DNA of 64,000 nt from positions 310,001-374,000 of the forward strand of contig JAWPGT010000008.1 in the NCBI GenBank assembly GCA_034638255.1. The letters run 5' to 3'. Made by a program: the position numbers and the translations under genes. This document shows positions 49,044-62,542 of this stretch, in pieces. This DNA is from Coprinus comatus. Taxonomy: Eukaryota > Basidiomycota > Agaricomycetes > Agaricales > Agaricaceae. The notes beneath the pieces are model-generated. The model had not been told where the DNA came from, did no database searches, and saw only the letters and a list, made by a program, of their open reading frames with translations. Numbering within the stretch: position 1 is the first letter of the stretch; every line of letters starts with the position of its first letter.

Positions 49044-49902
49044 ATGTCTGCCAACCTCCAGAAGCTCAACGAGCATCTCGCCACCAGGTCTTACGTTGAG
49101 GGGTACGTTCTTCTTTCGAACCATCAATCCAGATCCATTCTAATCTCTTAATCTCTCAGATACACCCCCTCACAGGCCGATGTCCTCGTATTCAAGGCTA
49201 TTACTTCAGATGTTGACGCAGCAACCTACCCCCACGTAGCTCGCTGGTTCGCTCACATCAAATCTTACTCCGCCGAGCACAGTTCCCTCCCCGGATCCAG
49301 CACTGCTGGTGAGGGCTTCATTGGCGGCGAGGTTGCTCCCGCGGCTGAGGCTGAGGACGAGGACGATGTCGATCTCTTTGGTTCCGATGACGAAGACGAT
49401 GCTGAAGCAGAGAAACTCAAAGCTCAGCGTGTCGCCGAGTACAACGCCAAAAAGGCCAACAAGCCCAAGACTATTGCCAAGGTACGGTCTAGAACGATGA
49501 CAGTTTCGGACGTTGCATCTCTAACTTCTATAATCAGTCCGTTGTGACGATGGATGTCAAGCCTTGGGACGACGAGACTGACATGGCTGCTCTTGAGGCT
49601 TCCGTCCGTTCCATCGAACAAGATGGTCTTCTCTGGGGTGCCAGCCAACTTCTCCCTATTGGTTACGGAATCAAGAAACTTCAGATCAACCTTGTCATTG
49701 GTATGTGTTGTGCAATTTCTTGTATGGAATTGCCTCATCTCATTTCTCTTCAGAGGACGAGAAGGTCTCCCTCGACGAACTTCAAGAGAAGGTTGCGGAG
49801 TTCGAAGACTATGTCCAGAGCAGTGATATCGCCGCCATGCAAAGTAAGTGTCATGACTATTTTCGGAAGACGGAGTACTTAGTATTTGTACAGAACTGTA
49901 AA
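49044..49902 (+). CDS. Translation elongation factor 1-beta (eEF1B alpha)
   Basis: Guanine-nucleotide exchange factor that recharges eEF1A with [23 protein letters not shown] starts the short GST-C-like N-terminal domain ([28 protein letters not shown]). The acidic linker follows ([17 protein letters not shown], whose FGSDDE holds the conserved CK2 site), then a Lys-rich segment. The catalytic domain reads [60 protein letters not shown] and [11 protein letters not shown]. The final KL codons are supplied by a tiny last exon (49895-49902) after a GTAAGT intron. About five exons. Length (about 215 aa) is normal. It sits between the divergently pointing F-box paralogues. Confidence 0.95.
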
Positions 49903-50493
49903 TCTAGATCATTTGCTTTAGATTGCTGTTACTAGTTTGACTTTTGTGATATATATGTCTTCTGATATGCAAAGAAGAGTCCCTGTCCGGCTGGTCAGAT
50001 GTACTTGGTAGCCTGGTCGCCGCTAACGGCGATCAGGAACGCTCATGCGCAAGGATTTAATTTCGGGAAGTTGTGGACTGTTTAGGACATGAACGTAAAG
50101 GTTGATGCGACGGGATATCCATTAGTAACTTATCAACGACTTGTGGTCCTTGGAAGCCAGCTACGTCATTTTCCAGGACTTGCACACACGTGTTCAGGCG
50201 CCCTGAAGTCTTTCATTTTACCGGCAAAACTCAGAACAGATTACATCCACCTCGGCGATAAATGGGTTCACACAGGGTCGGTTTGTCTGCCAGGATCTCG
50301 ATACTAAGCAAGGGTGGTTACGCGAAAGGTGGTTCAAACTAGTCGTGGGTGACAACATCTCTATATTCAGACGTCCTCGTACTATCATTTTACCATTTCA
50401 CTCAAATACTACCTCAGGTCATGACAGCAAGTTGGCGCCTAATGTCATTTAAAAGCAATCGCGAGTTGGTACATTCGCCACCGTCATACGAAT
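49903..50493. other. Intergenic between eEF1B and F-box copy B
   Basis: 591 bp including the eEF1B 3' end and the promoter of the next gene. A short frame at 50089-50307 has no recognisable features. Confidence 0.6.
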
Positions 50494-52891
50494 ATGGCCA
50501 GCTATCTTGAAGAAATCCCCTCTGATGTCCTCCACTACATTGCCTTCCTGGTTGCTGACGAGTCTCTTCAGTCATTTGGAACGCCTCGGAGCATTTTTGC
50601 TCTTCTACAAGCATGCTCGACAATTTATAGGTCCCTTTGTACCAAGTCATCCCCACACCTCTACGCGGACATCTTCCGAGCTAGGTTTGACTGCCTTGCT
50701 ATTCAATCTAGGTTCAAGTTTCACACCACCGATTCCGCTTTGACAAGCGAACTATTGGCGAGATGCCGGATGTTACAACGACTTCGGCGGCAAGATTACG
50801 TGTCGCCTGGACTTCGACAGGACCTATGGACTGCTTTTTGGATGATTCAAGAAAGCGATGGCCCAAACGAATTGCACCTTCATGATGCTGGCATTGTCGA
50901 CTTCCTAGTCCAGGCGGTCAAGTCTTGGCATAATATCTGGAATTTATCCAAGGATATTCATGTGCAAGAGTGTCAATCGCTAGTCATTTGGTTGCTCTGC
51001 TTCACTCTCACACGAGGTAAGTCTACGTCCAACTCCACACTATCCCTGCTCGCCGTTTCTCACGACCAAGTCCAGAAAAGATGATGGCTTTATCTCCTGA
51101 TGTCAGAGAAACGATGTATTCCATATTACTACCATATTCCAAGGTTACCCATAAGGTAGGAGAGTCTTTCTTCTGTTGATTGCTGGTTGATTAACATCAG
51201 AACGATAATTTGGTCATTTGATCGAATTTGAATGTTTTCATTTATCATTTGTTGGAATCTAGGTGCAGTTTCCCTGGCCTCGAGATGCTTTCATATTATC
51301 ATACGTCCCTAGGCGTGACCCCAGTTTCATAACCGCTATGAATTCCGTCGGCGACGGCGACATCAACAGTCTCACCACAACCACATTCCCATTTAACCAG
51401 CATGCTTGCCAAATTGAACATGAACATGATGCCACCATCATTATATATGGTCGAAGATGGATTCCAAGATGCCCGGAACACACCACGGCTGCGATCAATC
51501 TCCTCTTCTGTCTAAAGGAAGTAGACCTCTTAGGGATCCCTGAACATCTTCCAGAAAGTCGCGCTATCGCCATCGCGACACAAAGGAGTGGACCTACTAA
51601 AGAAGACCTACGAAGGATTAGGCAATATCGGACCAAGCTCTTCGCGGATACTTTACTTGGTTCTTTCACCGGAACTCGTCCGCGTCCGATTTTAACTTGC
51701 GATGATCGTCTAGCTAAAGATACTGAACGGAGCAAGAAGCATGATCGCGAATTTCAAAAGATGGTGTACTATTGGAGTGAGAGTCTGAGTATGGGTGTGC
51801 CTGAAGTAAACTTGTTCTCGCATGAGGCCGGAAGTTTGACTGGGGTATGGGAAGGCTTCTATATGGTCAGTTATATTCCAAATATTCCTTCTAATTCCCT
51901 TTTGTGTTGTTCTGAGTATACGCCATTTTGTGTTATTGTTTTCAGCTTGCAGGAAGTTTCGGGGTTTCAGCTGGGGGTATAGGACAAGATAACCGCAGTA
52001 CTGTTACGGTTTCAGATTACATTTGCCGCAAGCCTATGCAATGCGCGATTACCGAGTATTTGTGCTTTGACGATATGTTGCTTACACACTCTTCGTCGGA
52101 TGATTTTTCAGATATTCATGAATTGCCAAGATCCACTCCGGATACGATGGTACGACTCTCTTCTTTGAGCATTGCGTTTTTACTTTTTTTACTAACGTTT
52201 TGCGCATATGTTCACATTTTTGATTTTAGAATGGGTTTGAATTTAAGGGTCGGAAATATGAGAAGTATGTTCCGTGTGCACGTAGGGTCGCTGGGAGGCA
52301 AGGGCAAGATAAACTTGATCGTGAAAAGCCGAAAGATGTTATCCTATTTGGAGAGGTATGTGTCGTATTGATTCGTGTGGTGGTTTTGGACTGGTAACTT
52401 TCGGCCAAAGAACTGATTATGGTTATGGGTCTGGGACTTATTTTTCTGAATCTGATCATCTTTTTGTCCCAATTTTTTAACAGACACTAGAAGAACATGA
52501 ACAAGCTTGGGGTGGATTTACTTATGTGGGACGAGTCCGCGGAGACAACACCATCTTACTCAAACGAGAACATGTGCGTAAACTGTTTTATTTTTAGATT
52601 GCTTTTTTGGTTTTATTAAAGCAACGTGTTCATTTCATTTATTATTATTTGCTCGTTATTTCGCATTTTTCTTGCTGGGTTCTTACTTCTTATTCTTCCT
52701 CCCTTTAGAAGGAAATGGGAGAAGATGATGGCGATTCCGGAACTTGGATTTTTGAAGGTAAATTGAGATTTGGATTGGTGTTTGTGGGTAGTTGGAGATT
52801 GAATGCCGGTACGGGATTGGTTAGTGGTGGACCTTGTGTACAAGGTATTTTTAGCATGCAGAAGCTTGCTCCTGGATCTACCTCTTGGTAA
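50494..52891 (+). CDS. Agaric-type F-box protein, copy B
   Basis: Paralogue of 46735-48673. It starts MASYLEEIPSDVLHYIAFLV, then FALLQACSTIYRSLCTKSSP and HLYADIFRARFDCLAIQSRF. A first intron lies at 51017-51075. The central exon (51263-51865) carries FPWPRDAFILSYVPRRDPSF, a segment with two CxxC-free Cys, and KKHDREFQKMVYYWSESLSM ending GVWEGFYM. Then LAGSFGVSAGGIGQDNRSTV, CAITEYLCFDDMLLTHSSSD and KKYVP-like basic text. HEQAWGGFTYVGRVRGDNTI parallels copy A's QFNLIGRVRP. The final exon gives SGTWIFEGKLRFGLVFVGSW and CVQGIFSMQKLAPGSTSW, stopping at 52891. Eight or so exons with canonical borders; no lesion seen. Likely SCF adaptor; substrate unknown. Confidence 0.78.
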
Positions 52892-54434
52892 TCCGTTGTG
52901 GTTTCTTTTTCTTCTTCTTTGCTTTTACTCTGTCTCTGTTCCTTCTTTCTCTTTTAGTTTTGTTTACCCTGCACGAACACGAACATTGAATACGAATATT
53001 TTCCAGTTATAGTTGTAGTCTGGTTGTAGTTGTAAATTATTGCATTAGTTTTGTGTCCTTTTTTTTTTTTGGCATTGTGCCACATTATGCGTTATAGTAG
53101 TACTACTTTAGGTTTTGGAAAATCTGATTTCTGATTGATTTTCTTAGATTGTTCAGAAATGCTCAAAAGTTTCGTATTTAACGGATCATAAGTCAGGCGC
53201 TTCACACCTCAATATCAATAGACACAAGGGTGGGAAATCGTGAGAAAACTACGGGAGAGGAACGTAACACGGTAGTAAACATTAATATGCCACCCTCCAA
53301 CGTTCATTGGTTCTTTCTTCCTCTCTCACTCCTCAAAGATTTAAGTCTTCTAGTTCTGAAACTTCCCCGATCATCCTGGAAATGACATATGTATAGAGGT
53401 GTTTAGACTTCAAGACTTCAGATTTCAGAGATATATAATAAATTAATAAACCCTAGATTGATGGATCAAAATGGGCTTGGTTCATGGTGGCGGCCTATGA
53501 ACTATTACAGAACGGTCTGAGTGAAAAAGCAATGAACGCTCCGCGCTAGGAGGCGTGTTTGACAGTTCTGGGAACCTGTATGTCATGGTATTTACTTATG
53601 GATGGCCTATGAAGGCCTAAGGCCTGGTTTACTTGTAGGTAATCATACACCGAACAAGAACACAATAAGTCGTTTTTGGGGGGTTGGAGCGTTGAAATTC
53701 ATTGAAGACACGTTTTCCGACTTCGGTTTTCTTAGAAGTTGTTGTATCTTAGCGGATCTTCGCGGGTTTGGCTATGACACACACTTACTTGAGATAGGAA
53801 TATCATGAGACGGAAAGTATTTGGAAGTGGTGGTGTCTTTTATTGTTGTTATTTTCATATCTTATAGAAAACCGTTCTTCTGTTCCATGTCATCGGAAAG
53901 AGACTGATGTCCGATGTTTTTTTTTGGTAAAATTGGCCTACATTATTTGTTCCGTGTGTAGTCCGTGTTGGCATTTCTCAAAGTCCTGAAACCTTAATTT
54001 GTACCATTGCCTACTGGGGGACAAAGTTGCGGAAATCATCCACACGATCTACCCAGGCAAGAGAATCAATCACGGTCAACTAATTTTGTTGTTGAAAATC
54101 CAGTTATATTGAATCCAAGATCGTTCAATGCTATTTCTGAGCATCTAGTAGAATACGTTTCATAACCATTTACCGGGGTGCAAAAAATTCTCATGTCATT
54201 GAATGTATTGTGTCTGCCATCACTGTTGTGCAACGGACAATGGGCGTCCCAAATTGACTTGGTCTGTGCAGTTTCTATTTGTACATATTTTGACACGTGT
54301 TGTGTACAAACAAAGGGGAGTGGTTGCCCACATTCTTGCGCAAACAACAACCCCTCACATAACTTCATTCTTGACCTTCCCTACGTCCTCGTCGACAGTA
54401 AAGACGTCCACTCATTATCCTTTCAAACGTAGAT
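52892..54434. other. Intergenic without recognisable gene
   Basis: 1.5 kb with a T-rich start (F-box 3' end) and several short frames, the longest (53602-53808) of 68 codons and without motifs. Confidence 0.55.
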
Positions 54435-55430
54435 ATGAAGTCTTTATCCATCATCTCCCTCTTCTTGACGGCGGCTCTGGCTCAGTCCTCGGTATGTTTT
54501 ATGCCGTTAATGCAACGCGCAATGAGCGCTCATACATTTTTTTTCTAGTCTTCGGACACGAGCTCTAACCCTCTTATTCCTGGAAATATCAGTGCAGACT
54601 GCTCTGCCTTCCTCAACAAATTCAACACCGATCCGGCCCTTACCGCTTGCACGGCTTCCTTGACCGAAGCAACCAAGAACTTTGGTCCTGGTGGTTCAAG
54701 CTCTTCGCCTTCAAGAGCTCAAGTCGTTGGATCACTCGGTAGCATTTGCGGAGAAGATTCTGCTTGCCCTGATAGTCTCATGCGAACTCAGCTTACAGAA
54801 TTCTATTCCGCTTGCTTGCCAGAACTTACCACCTCCCCTAATCAAAAAGTCCGCGACATCTATGAAGTTCTCTACGTCCTCACTCCCCTAAAGAAGGCGA
54901 TCTGCTCCAAGGATGATAGCGGAGACTATTGTCTCCTCCCTGATGGTGATGCAACCGCTTCCAACCTCAGGGGCGCCATTGCGAACTCGGAGTCCCTGGA
55001 TCTTCAGGATATTCAAGCCCACCTTGCCAAGGAAGCTGGGACACTGACTCGACGTGCAGCAGACGCAGTCGTTGCCAACCTCACAACTTTCCAAACAAGC
55101 AACCTCCCTTTCCTCTTCCGTCAACCCAACATGGAATCAGCTGCTCTTTGCACCGTTTGCACTCGCAACATTCTCAGTGGCTACTTCAGCTTTGAGTCTG
55201 ATGTGATCTATGCACCCGGATTGTACAGTAGCACCCTTCTCAATGGTCAAGATGCCCTCCTTGCTGCTGTTGGCGAGAAGTGCGGTGCCAACTTCCTTAA
55301 CAGCGCCGTCCAAGCTGCCGGTGGTATCCAAGCCGGTATCCTCGGCTCGGGAGCTGCACAGGACAAGGTCTCTAGCCTTTTCGCTGTCGTAGCTGGTGTT
55401 TTCACTGTTGCTGTCTCTGCTATTCTTTAG
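54435..55430 (+). CDS. Secreted, probably GPI-anchored cell-surface protein
   Basis: Exact role unknown. Exon 1 gives a signal peptide, MKSLSIISLFLTAALAQSS, with likely cleavage after ALA. After an intron with a GTATGT donor, the mature region starts SSDTSSNPLIPGNISADCSA. It holds about eight cysteines in spaced pairs (TACTAS, SICGEDSACPD, YSACLPEL, KAICSKDDSGDYCLLPD, ALCTVCTRN, GEKCGANF), three NxS/T sites (NIS, NLT, NSS-like) and ends in a hydrophobic helix (SSLFAVVAGVFTVAVSAIL) preceded by Gly/Ser/Ala residues, as in a GPI-attachment signal. About 300 residues. The pattern resembles a basidiomycete family of secreted proteins I think is called DUF7729, but that name needs a domain search. 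Confidence 0.8.
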
Positions 55431-57401
55431 ATTTAGTTGGTCGCTGGTTTGGATATTTTTCTTTTATTGTTTTGTTGGAAATGGTGTGGTTGCATCTTGG
55501 TTGTTGTGACTTATGTCACAGTACCCCTCTTTTTTGAATATTGCTATTTATTTATACCCTGGCAACCTTGATGTATGGCCATATCTGTTTCTGCAACTCA
55601 TATCGGTCTACCTTATTGATAACTCAGGGCACTTGTCTTAAATCATTGTGCCATTTTCATCCTCTTTTCTCAATGTTTACTGTTTCTCGGGCTCAGTGGA
55701 AGTTTTATATTAGCATAATGAGTCTGGTTAACTCGAAAGGAATATAGAACGATGTGAAAATTACTAGACATTTGGGTTGAATATGGAGGCATTATTATGC
55801 ATTAAGGACGTTATTAGTGGTGTGTCGAGCATGTGGCGCACTGCACTTGGGGTTGTTTGGAAAGCCGACGGTAATCCTTGTACTATTAATGTTGCTCATA
55901 ATACCCTGGTGAGTCGAAATAGGATATAGCCCCCTTAAGCTCTCCAATGAAAAAGCAGTCCTGAAATCTGGATCTCTTTGCGAATTAGTATAGTAGACCA
56001 GACGGCATATTCACACATTGTAGTGCCTTGATGGAAATGTGAAACAAGTTGTGGTGTGTAGATGCCAAGTAGATGCTCTCAGACATAATTTTACTATAGG
56101 AGAAGCTTAGGAGAATGCAGGGAAAATATGATGTTTCAGACGTACTATGTGTGATAGGACGTAAGTATCTGAATCTATCAATGGCCATTGCTTAATTAAT
56201 ATCCCAAACGGTGTACCTTGTTTCGAGTTATAGTACTACTGACAATCGAATCATCTTTTGTACATGTGCAGTGTTTAAGAAGCTACAAGTAGAGTATATA
56301 TATTTGATCTACAGGAAACCCAAATACCATGATGAAACTTAATGGCATACCATCAATTTTTTATGTATATCCAAAACAAGAATCAAGGTCGCCGTTAATC
56401 AACCTGATAAGTAGTGTGCTTCACAAAGGCAAGAGTAAATAAGGATACTATATATCATTGTTGCTGTGTAAATCTATACAAGAGTCATATACAACCTATA
56501 CACACGAAAAAGGAGTATTCTAAAATATGGGTTTACCGACTGCGGACTGTAGTGGACTACTCAATGTCACTTTCGTCGTCAACTTAAGAGTGTTCCTATC
56601 CCCCAACCCACCACTGTATAAAGATTGTGAGGAAAGTTTAAATATAAAAGTTATCCGATATAGTAGAAAGGGAGCGCTAAGCATCATGACCACATAAGGG
56701 TTCCATCCCCGCCGAAAGATCAAATCTCTCATTACCTCATGACTCATACTTGATACATTAACAACCAGTTTTGTCATAAAATAATGGAACCACCGAGGAA
56801 AGGGGGAAAAAAACTTTTTCACGGGCCGTACACACGAATTGCGGAGATTACCTCACTCAGAAAGTTGACTAGACAGTAAACCAGTTACCGAAAAATACTG
56901 CACTTTTTGTCATAGCTTTACAGCAATCCTGACTCTTTAACCCCAATGAAATTAACCCCAGAGTGCCGGTTTCTGGGGTATTAGTACGGATAAGTACTAG
57001 TATTTGTTAGTACTTTGACACTTTGTGGCAAATCTTAGCCTCGACAACTAAATATAGCCTCGTTCTTTCTTCTAATTTTCTACCTGTAGCTGCAAAAAAA
57101 AAAAAGTATTGGCTTGAAAGTTGAGCTTTCATATAGAGATAAGGATATAATTGCGCATTAAACCAATGGTATAGCTACTATAGATAATCCCCGAGTGTCC
57201 AGGAGTACTGGACGTCGGTAACTTTTAATTACTGCTTGAAATGAGTAGAAGTAGAAATGGTGTAAAGTGAAGTATGAGGAGATGGAGATGAGAGTTGAGG
57301 TTCTGGAAGTATGCTACAGAAAATAAGATATTAATACAAATAAGAAATGAGGCTTGAGGATAAATAGGGACGACTGGGATTAGAACGAATCTTTGCATAG
57401 A
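55431..57401. other. Intergenic without recognisable gene
   Basis: 2 kb, AT-rich. A 100-codon minus-strand frame (56822-56520) shows no motif or conserved feature and was not called. Confidence 0.55.
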
Positions 57402-57929
57402 TTAGACGGTAGTACGAATTAGCCCTTTGCAAGGAGAACATGCAGCAGTAGCAGTATTGGTATTGCAATGCGTACAATGTCTTTTTCGGGCAGCATGTCC
57501 ATCTAAACCACAACGAGGGCAACTACCTTTAGGATGCATTGCACATGCCATAGTAGGCATTGAAAAGCATCCCAAGTTGAGTTGACCAAAACAATCATTC
57601 GCAACGCATGTGTGTAACGCATTACACCCAGGACAACGAACCTGACTGTGCCTGCAACACATCTTAAATGATCTTTTTTGAGGGTGCAAGTCTTCAAGCT
57701 TTGAGTTCGTACTGCAGGTGATGGGGATGTAAAAGTTGGTTGGTAAAGTATAACAGAACGCACAATTCGTATCCTCTTTAAACAGTTGATAACACAATCC
57801 TAATATCTGGGGTGATTAGAAGGAGTCATAGATTCTTTTTTATTAGATTCAACGAATAAGCATCACTATCACCAACTTCTCACTGGTTTGAGTAGCCAAC
57901 TTTATTCTTCCGATAGATGGCGGCAACAT
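57402..57929 (-). CDS. Small Cys-rich, putative zinc-binding protein
   Basis: Not a family I recognise. The last exon (to 57402) encodes about 130 residues with roughly 20 Cys in zinc-finger-like spacing: CAFC, CCRHSQVRCPGCNALHTC, NDCFG, CAMHPKGSCPRC, HCTHC and CSPC. Cys pairs of CxxC type with nearby His suggest two or three zinc sites, as in RING-like or DZIP-type fingers. A possible first exon (ATG at 57929, MLPPSIGRIKLATQT) joins through GTGAGA and CCCCAG in frame to ILGLCYQLFKEDTNC; this start is inferred. The Cys pattern is unlikely by chance. The gene could also be a fragment, because no further upstream exons are evident. Confidence 0.45.
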
Positions 57930-58577
57930 GACTAAGGGAAATCCAAATATTATTATGGCGTATGAGGTGTACGTATTAATATAATCACTGTCAATGGAGG
58001 GCACTATACATGAACGGGGTAATTCAGTTCCGCCTTTTTAAATGTTTTGGAGTCAAAGGCTACTGGGCGTGCTGTTTCCCAATCTTTGCCGAAACTTAGC
58101 ACTGTATATGTGTGCGCTTATGGTGTGCACATTTGCCACAGCGTTTTTGATTGGGGTTATATGTATCTCAGTTTCGGGATGCCAGACCCGCTTTGTTAAT
58201 GGCCGCGGTATGCCATCTTTTTGCGAGTATCCTGGGGCACCATACGCTTGAATAAGTATTGATCGGTGAATAGTGATTATAGATTATATTTAGGTAGTAT
58301 GGTCTCCAATGTCCAACAGTGACTCCGACGGATCTTTATCCGGGGCACAAAAGCCTCTATTAGTGTACGAGAAGGCACTTAATCTGTCCATGGTACGTTA
58401 CACAACAAGACTACTTTACACTTATGACGGTAATAGAACTGACTGGCCACTTTGAAGACCGTCTACCGAGATGGTTAAACTATCTCTCAATAAATCTAGA
58501 AAAGAGTACCACCATTGCCTCATTATTAGATAAACGTGATTTTAAAAAGTACATTGCATTCACAAGATTGTCCCATT
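57930..58577. other. Intergenic without recognisable gene
   Basis: 648 bp; two 70-codon plus-strand frames without motifs. Confidence 0.5.
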
Positions 58578-61500
58578 CTAAATCGAAAGCCACTTGCGAT
58601 ATAAAGCGTCTGCCAACGGTGTGGCACCAGTCATGACATAGATCAACGAAAGGTTATAAGCCGCTTCCCGTACGAGTGTCGAGTCCTAGAAAGTTTTATA
58701 ACAAATGAGCTATGAGCATTTACAAAGAATAGCAACGGATTACCTTGCCCGTTTCGGCCATTTCAATCACTTTTTCGTATTGCCTCGCAGCATGGGAGAA
58801 CAAACCTACGCGTGATATTGATTAAGAGTGCAAAACCTCATCCAACAAGGCGAAGAGCTTGCCTAGTTGATGGAACGTTCGACCAAAATTGAACTCTACT
58901 TCGCCTAACCCTTGAGACGTTGCTCCTCGCATATTCCGATACTTTGTCAAAAACGCCATCGCCTATGAAGAGCTCAATAAAATATATCACATATAAAACA
59001 ACTTACTCACCTGAACTACTAATTGGTGTCGATTATCCGATTGACGCTGCATCGCTCGTCCAATTGATGCGATAGCCAGACAAAGGCATACCATAGGATC
59101 GTCGGGATAGTAATCATATGCATGCAACAAGTAAACTTCATAACAATCACCCAGTTGAGTTCGTGGGCACTAAAACAAGGATTGAAGGCTTACAGATAGC
59201 ACTTTGGTAACTCTTCGCAGCAATGCATATTTGGCCATACATTGCGACGGTGACAGGATTGAGTTTTGTTGGTAAAGGTAAAAGACCCTTCTCATTTGAT
59301 GTTTCTCCAGGTTCAGCTTCCCTGGTACCGTCATCTTCTTCGTTATCATCTTCGGTTGACTTGGTACCAGTTAACGCAAATCGTTTGTTCAATGGATTCC
59401 ATTTCAGTAATTCAGGATGTTTGACAGCAGTATCGGATAGTTTCATCTCCCTGAATAAATGTTTCTGTAGCGTTGACGTAATGAAAGCATCAGTGGGCAA
59501 CAGTCCACTGGCTAGGACCGCATTTAGCAGACGAAGGGGCTCGTTGTTGAACTGATGGACAGTAATTAATTTTCTTGTATGTTCGACGGCTGTCTTATAG
59601 TCTTTGGCATAGATAGCGACCGCTATATGATAATGAGATAGTGCATATATCTACAAAGGGAATTATACGGACTGATACAGGAAAGACGGATTACATCCTG
59701 CCTTTCGCGCGTTTGGTATGCATTCGACAATAGAATATGATTTAAGACTTCCGAGGCAAGCTCTACCTGACCTTGTCGGGTCAACAAAAAGGAATACTTT
59801 GGGAACGATGTAAGAGATAATCTCCCTAGTTCTCAAGGCGTGCATACATACCTGCATGAACACTCGCAACCAATCATCAAAGGAAACGCCCCTGAAGACA
59901 TTAACAGCGCCTGTCCTTTTTGCTGTCCTTTTTGCAAGGTCCTCTCGTTCTACGAAATAGGATTAAGATGTGTCAAAACACAGGGGCTTGAAATGTCTTA
60001 CCTAGGTCTAGTTGTAGTCGAGATGCCATTCGGTCTTCATCTGCCTCACTTCCAACAGGTTGTTGTTTGTTTCGTCGTCGGGGAAACATTCCACGGAAGG
60101 GGTGATTCTGTATTTATGAGAAATGTCGTCAGAATTACGAAGAATAATACCACTGTTCGTAACTTACCCTGCTTGTGGAGAAGAGGTTCCGCGTCTCCCT
60201 AAATGTCTCGACTAGTTTTTCCGCCTCCAAAAGCCATTCTCTTTCACTTTCAGGGTCAGCGCTAAGCATTTTAGGCCACAGCTCCTGCAAACGATGATAG
60301 CCCCTCAGAACTTCTTTCTCCTTTTCAGCCTCAAGCGCTCTGAGTTGCACGGGTGTCAATCTAGGAGCACGTGGTGGAATTTTTGTTTTTTGTTGTGCCT
60401 TCTCTTCAAACAACGAAGTTGATGCAGTAATTGCTTGATCATCTGCTGGTGTGGATGGATCTCTTTTTCGCCGTTTTCGAGAGTCAATGACTATAGTGAA
60501 ATTAGTATGATGTTGTTGAGGATAGGGCGCGACAATACCTTCATATACCAATTCAAGTGCTTTTCGTGGTTCATTCAGAATTTCGTATATTTCTGCCAAT
60601 TTCATTTTCGCCTCGTTGTTCTGTGGATCAATTGTTTTAACTAAAAAATGGTAAGGGATTAGTAAAAATGTATCCAAAAAGAATATATCTTACTGTGCTC
60701 ATAGACTTCAGCTGCCTCTTTCATTTCGTTCAAGTTGCGGCGGCACGCGGCGGTTTGTGTTAATATGTAGAGACTACTTGTCTAATGAACGGTCATCAAC
60801 TTCAAATCAATGCTAGATATAAATACAACTCATACCTCTGGATCTGCTCCCAGTAATTCATAAATGGGTTTAGCTTCGGCCCACAAATGCTTCTCAAAGT
60901 AAGCATCCGCAATTTCGGCAAATAAGACGGCAAAATCCTTGACGTTCTGTGCCAAGACAATGCTGGCATGAAGCTAAAAACCAAATTGGATGGTTTAAAA
61001 CATGAAGTTGGTTGGCATCCTACCTTTCCTTCTTCAAATTCACCCATCTTAATCCTTGAAACACCCAGTCGGTGCCGAGCGTTAATGTCCAATGGAAATC
61101 GCCCAGAAGTCATGCCACCGCCCTCTTCTCCACCACTTCCGACTCGTGGTGTCCATTCCGATAAATCATACTCTCTGTCGTCATCGCAAAGATCCCAATA
61201 TTTCTGATCAGCGCGGCCTTGGAGCCATCTTGTTCCTCTCCTGATAACGGTGATTGCTTCCTCATAATTCCCCAGAGTGTTGTGAAGATCAGCTAAGAGG
61301 AGAAGTTCGAGGTTTCCGAAACCACCTCCTTCAACAGTCATATTCGTGGATTGATCAAGCGCATAACCGGAAGGATACATGGTTTGGTAATGATCGAAGG
61401 CATGTTGAAATAGTTCTGCACAACTGTTCAATTCAGAGAGTTCAATGAGGATTGTGTGGAGTTCGCGCAGAACGGTAAGATCATGGGGGAATCGTTTTAG

Positions 61501-62542
61501 AATAGCCAGAAAGGCGTTTCGTGCCTGTATATGCGCATTTGTGAATATAATTCATTGAAGTTGTAATGCAAACACACTGTTTTGAAGTCCCCAGTATTTT
61601 TGGCCAAAGATGCTCGATCCCAAAGGGCATCGACGTTAGTAGGATCTAGGCTGTATACTTTGCGAAAGCAATAAAGTGCCTGTTGATTGAACCCTAGGTC
61701 TCTGACATATATTTAGCTCTTGTACAGAAAGACAGAAGATTCATTCCAACCTGGATTGACGCGCAAGGTCATCCCATTCTTCGGCATCGTGTCGTAAATG
61801 TGCTGCCATGATACGTATCTGGAGAGCTCTATCTGGTTGCTTCATATCTTCATAACAATTCGCAAGCACCGACCACGCTGCCGTCGCACGAGGTTCAATC
61901 CGAATCACTTCTTGCATGATCCTGATAGCTTCCTGTATATCGTTGTCTACAAACGCCTGGTTGCCTTCTCCAATCATCGCTTGGACTTGTTGAGAAAGGG
62001 CGGGGCCCGCTGCACGTCCTTTCTGTTGTAAATGATTCAGTGGTAAGTAGCCATGTCCTATTGTTAACGAACGTACCTTGCGTTTTCTGCGGCCAATTCC
62101 AGAGGCTGCGCGTAGGTCATCCTTGAATTCTGCCTCCTTTTCCTCTATGTTGATATCCCAGTATCTGGACAACACACCAGACCCAGACGTTCCTTCTTCT
62201 CTATCTCGTATAGTCTGAATCAAACGACTAGGCACAGTCAGCGGCCTATTGACTAGAACACGAATGTTCAAACTGACTCAAAGTCGCCTTCAATCTCTTT
62301 CTCTGCACTATCTTCATTCACGTCTTCTTGGACTGGCCGTTCCTCGTCTTCAGAAACATCTTCCTCGTCGCTTATCTCCTCGGCTTCAGATGTTTCAATA
62401 TCATCCCCAGACTCTTCCAATTCAATATCTGACTTGGACCCATTGGTGATTATGGATACGCGACATTACAAAATCACTGGCTCCTACCAGATTGATGATC
62501 CTCGTCACTTTCGACGGAGTTCGCGAATCTTACAGATGACAT
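58578..62542 (-). CDS. TFC4: RNA polymerase III factor TFIIIC, TPR subunit (Tfc4/Sfc4)
   Basis: Scaffold subunit of the tauA arm of TFIIIC that recruits TFIIIB to tRNA and 5S genes. The ATG at 62542 (MSSVRFANSVESDEDH) was preferred; the longer upstream frame looks non-coding. The N-terminus is very acidic (EDDIETSEAEEISDEEDV-like). TPR repeats follow: EGNQAFVDNDIQEAIRIMQE, RATAAWSVLANCYEDMKQPD, LADLHNTLGNYEEAITVIRR, KMKLAEIYEILNEPRKALEL. A basic linker (VIDSRKRRKRDPSTP) and Ala/Gln-rich part precede the second TPR block (GLGEVEFNFGRTFHQL, SHAARQYEKVIEMAETGK). The last exon DSTLVREAAYNLSLIYVMTG then ATPLADALYRKWLSI is the strongly conserved Tfc4 C-terminus. About ten or more exons; no lesion seen. 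Around 1000 residues, as in other fungi. Confidence 0.9.
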
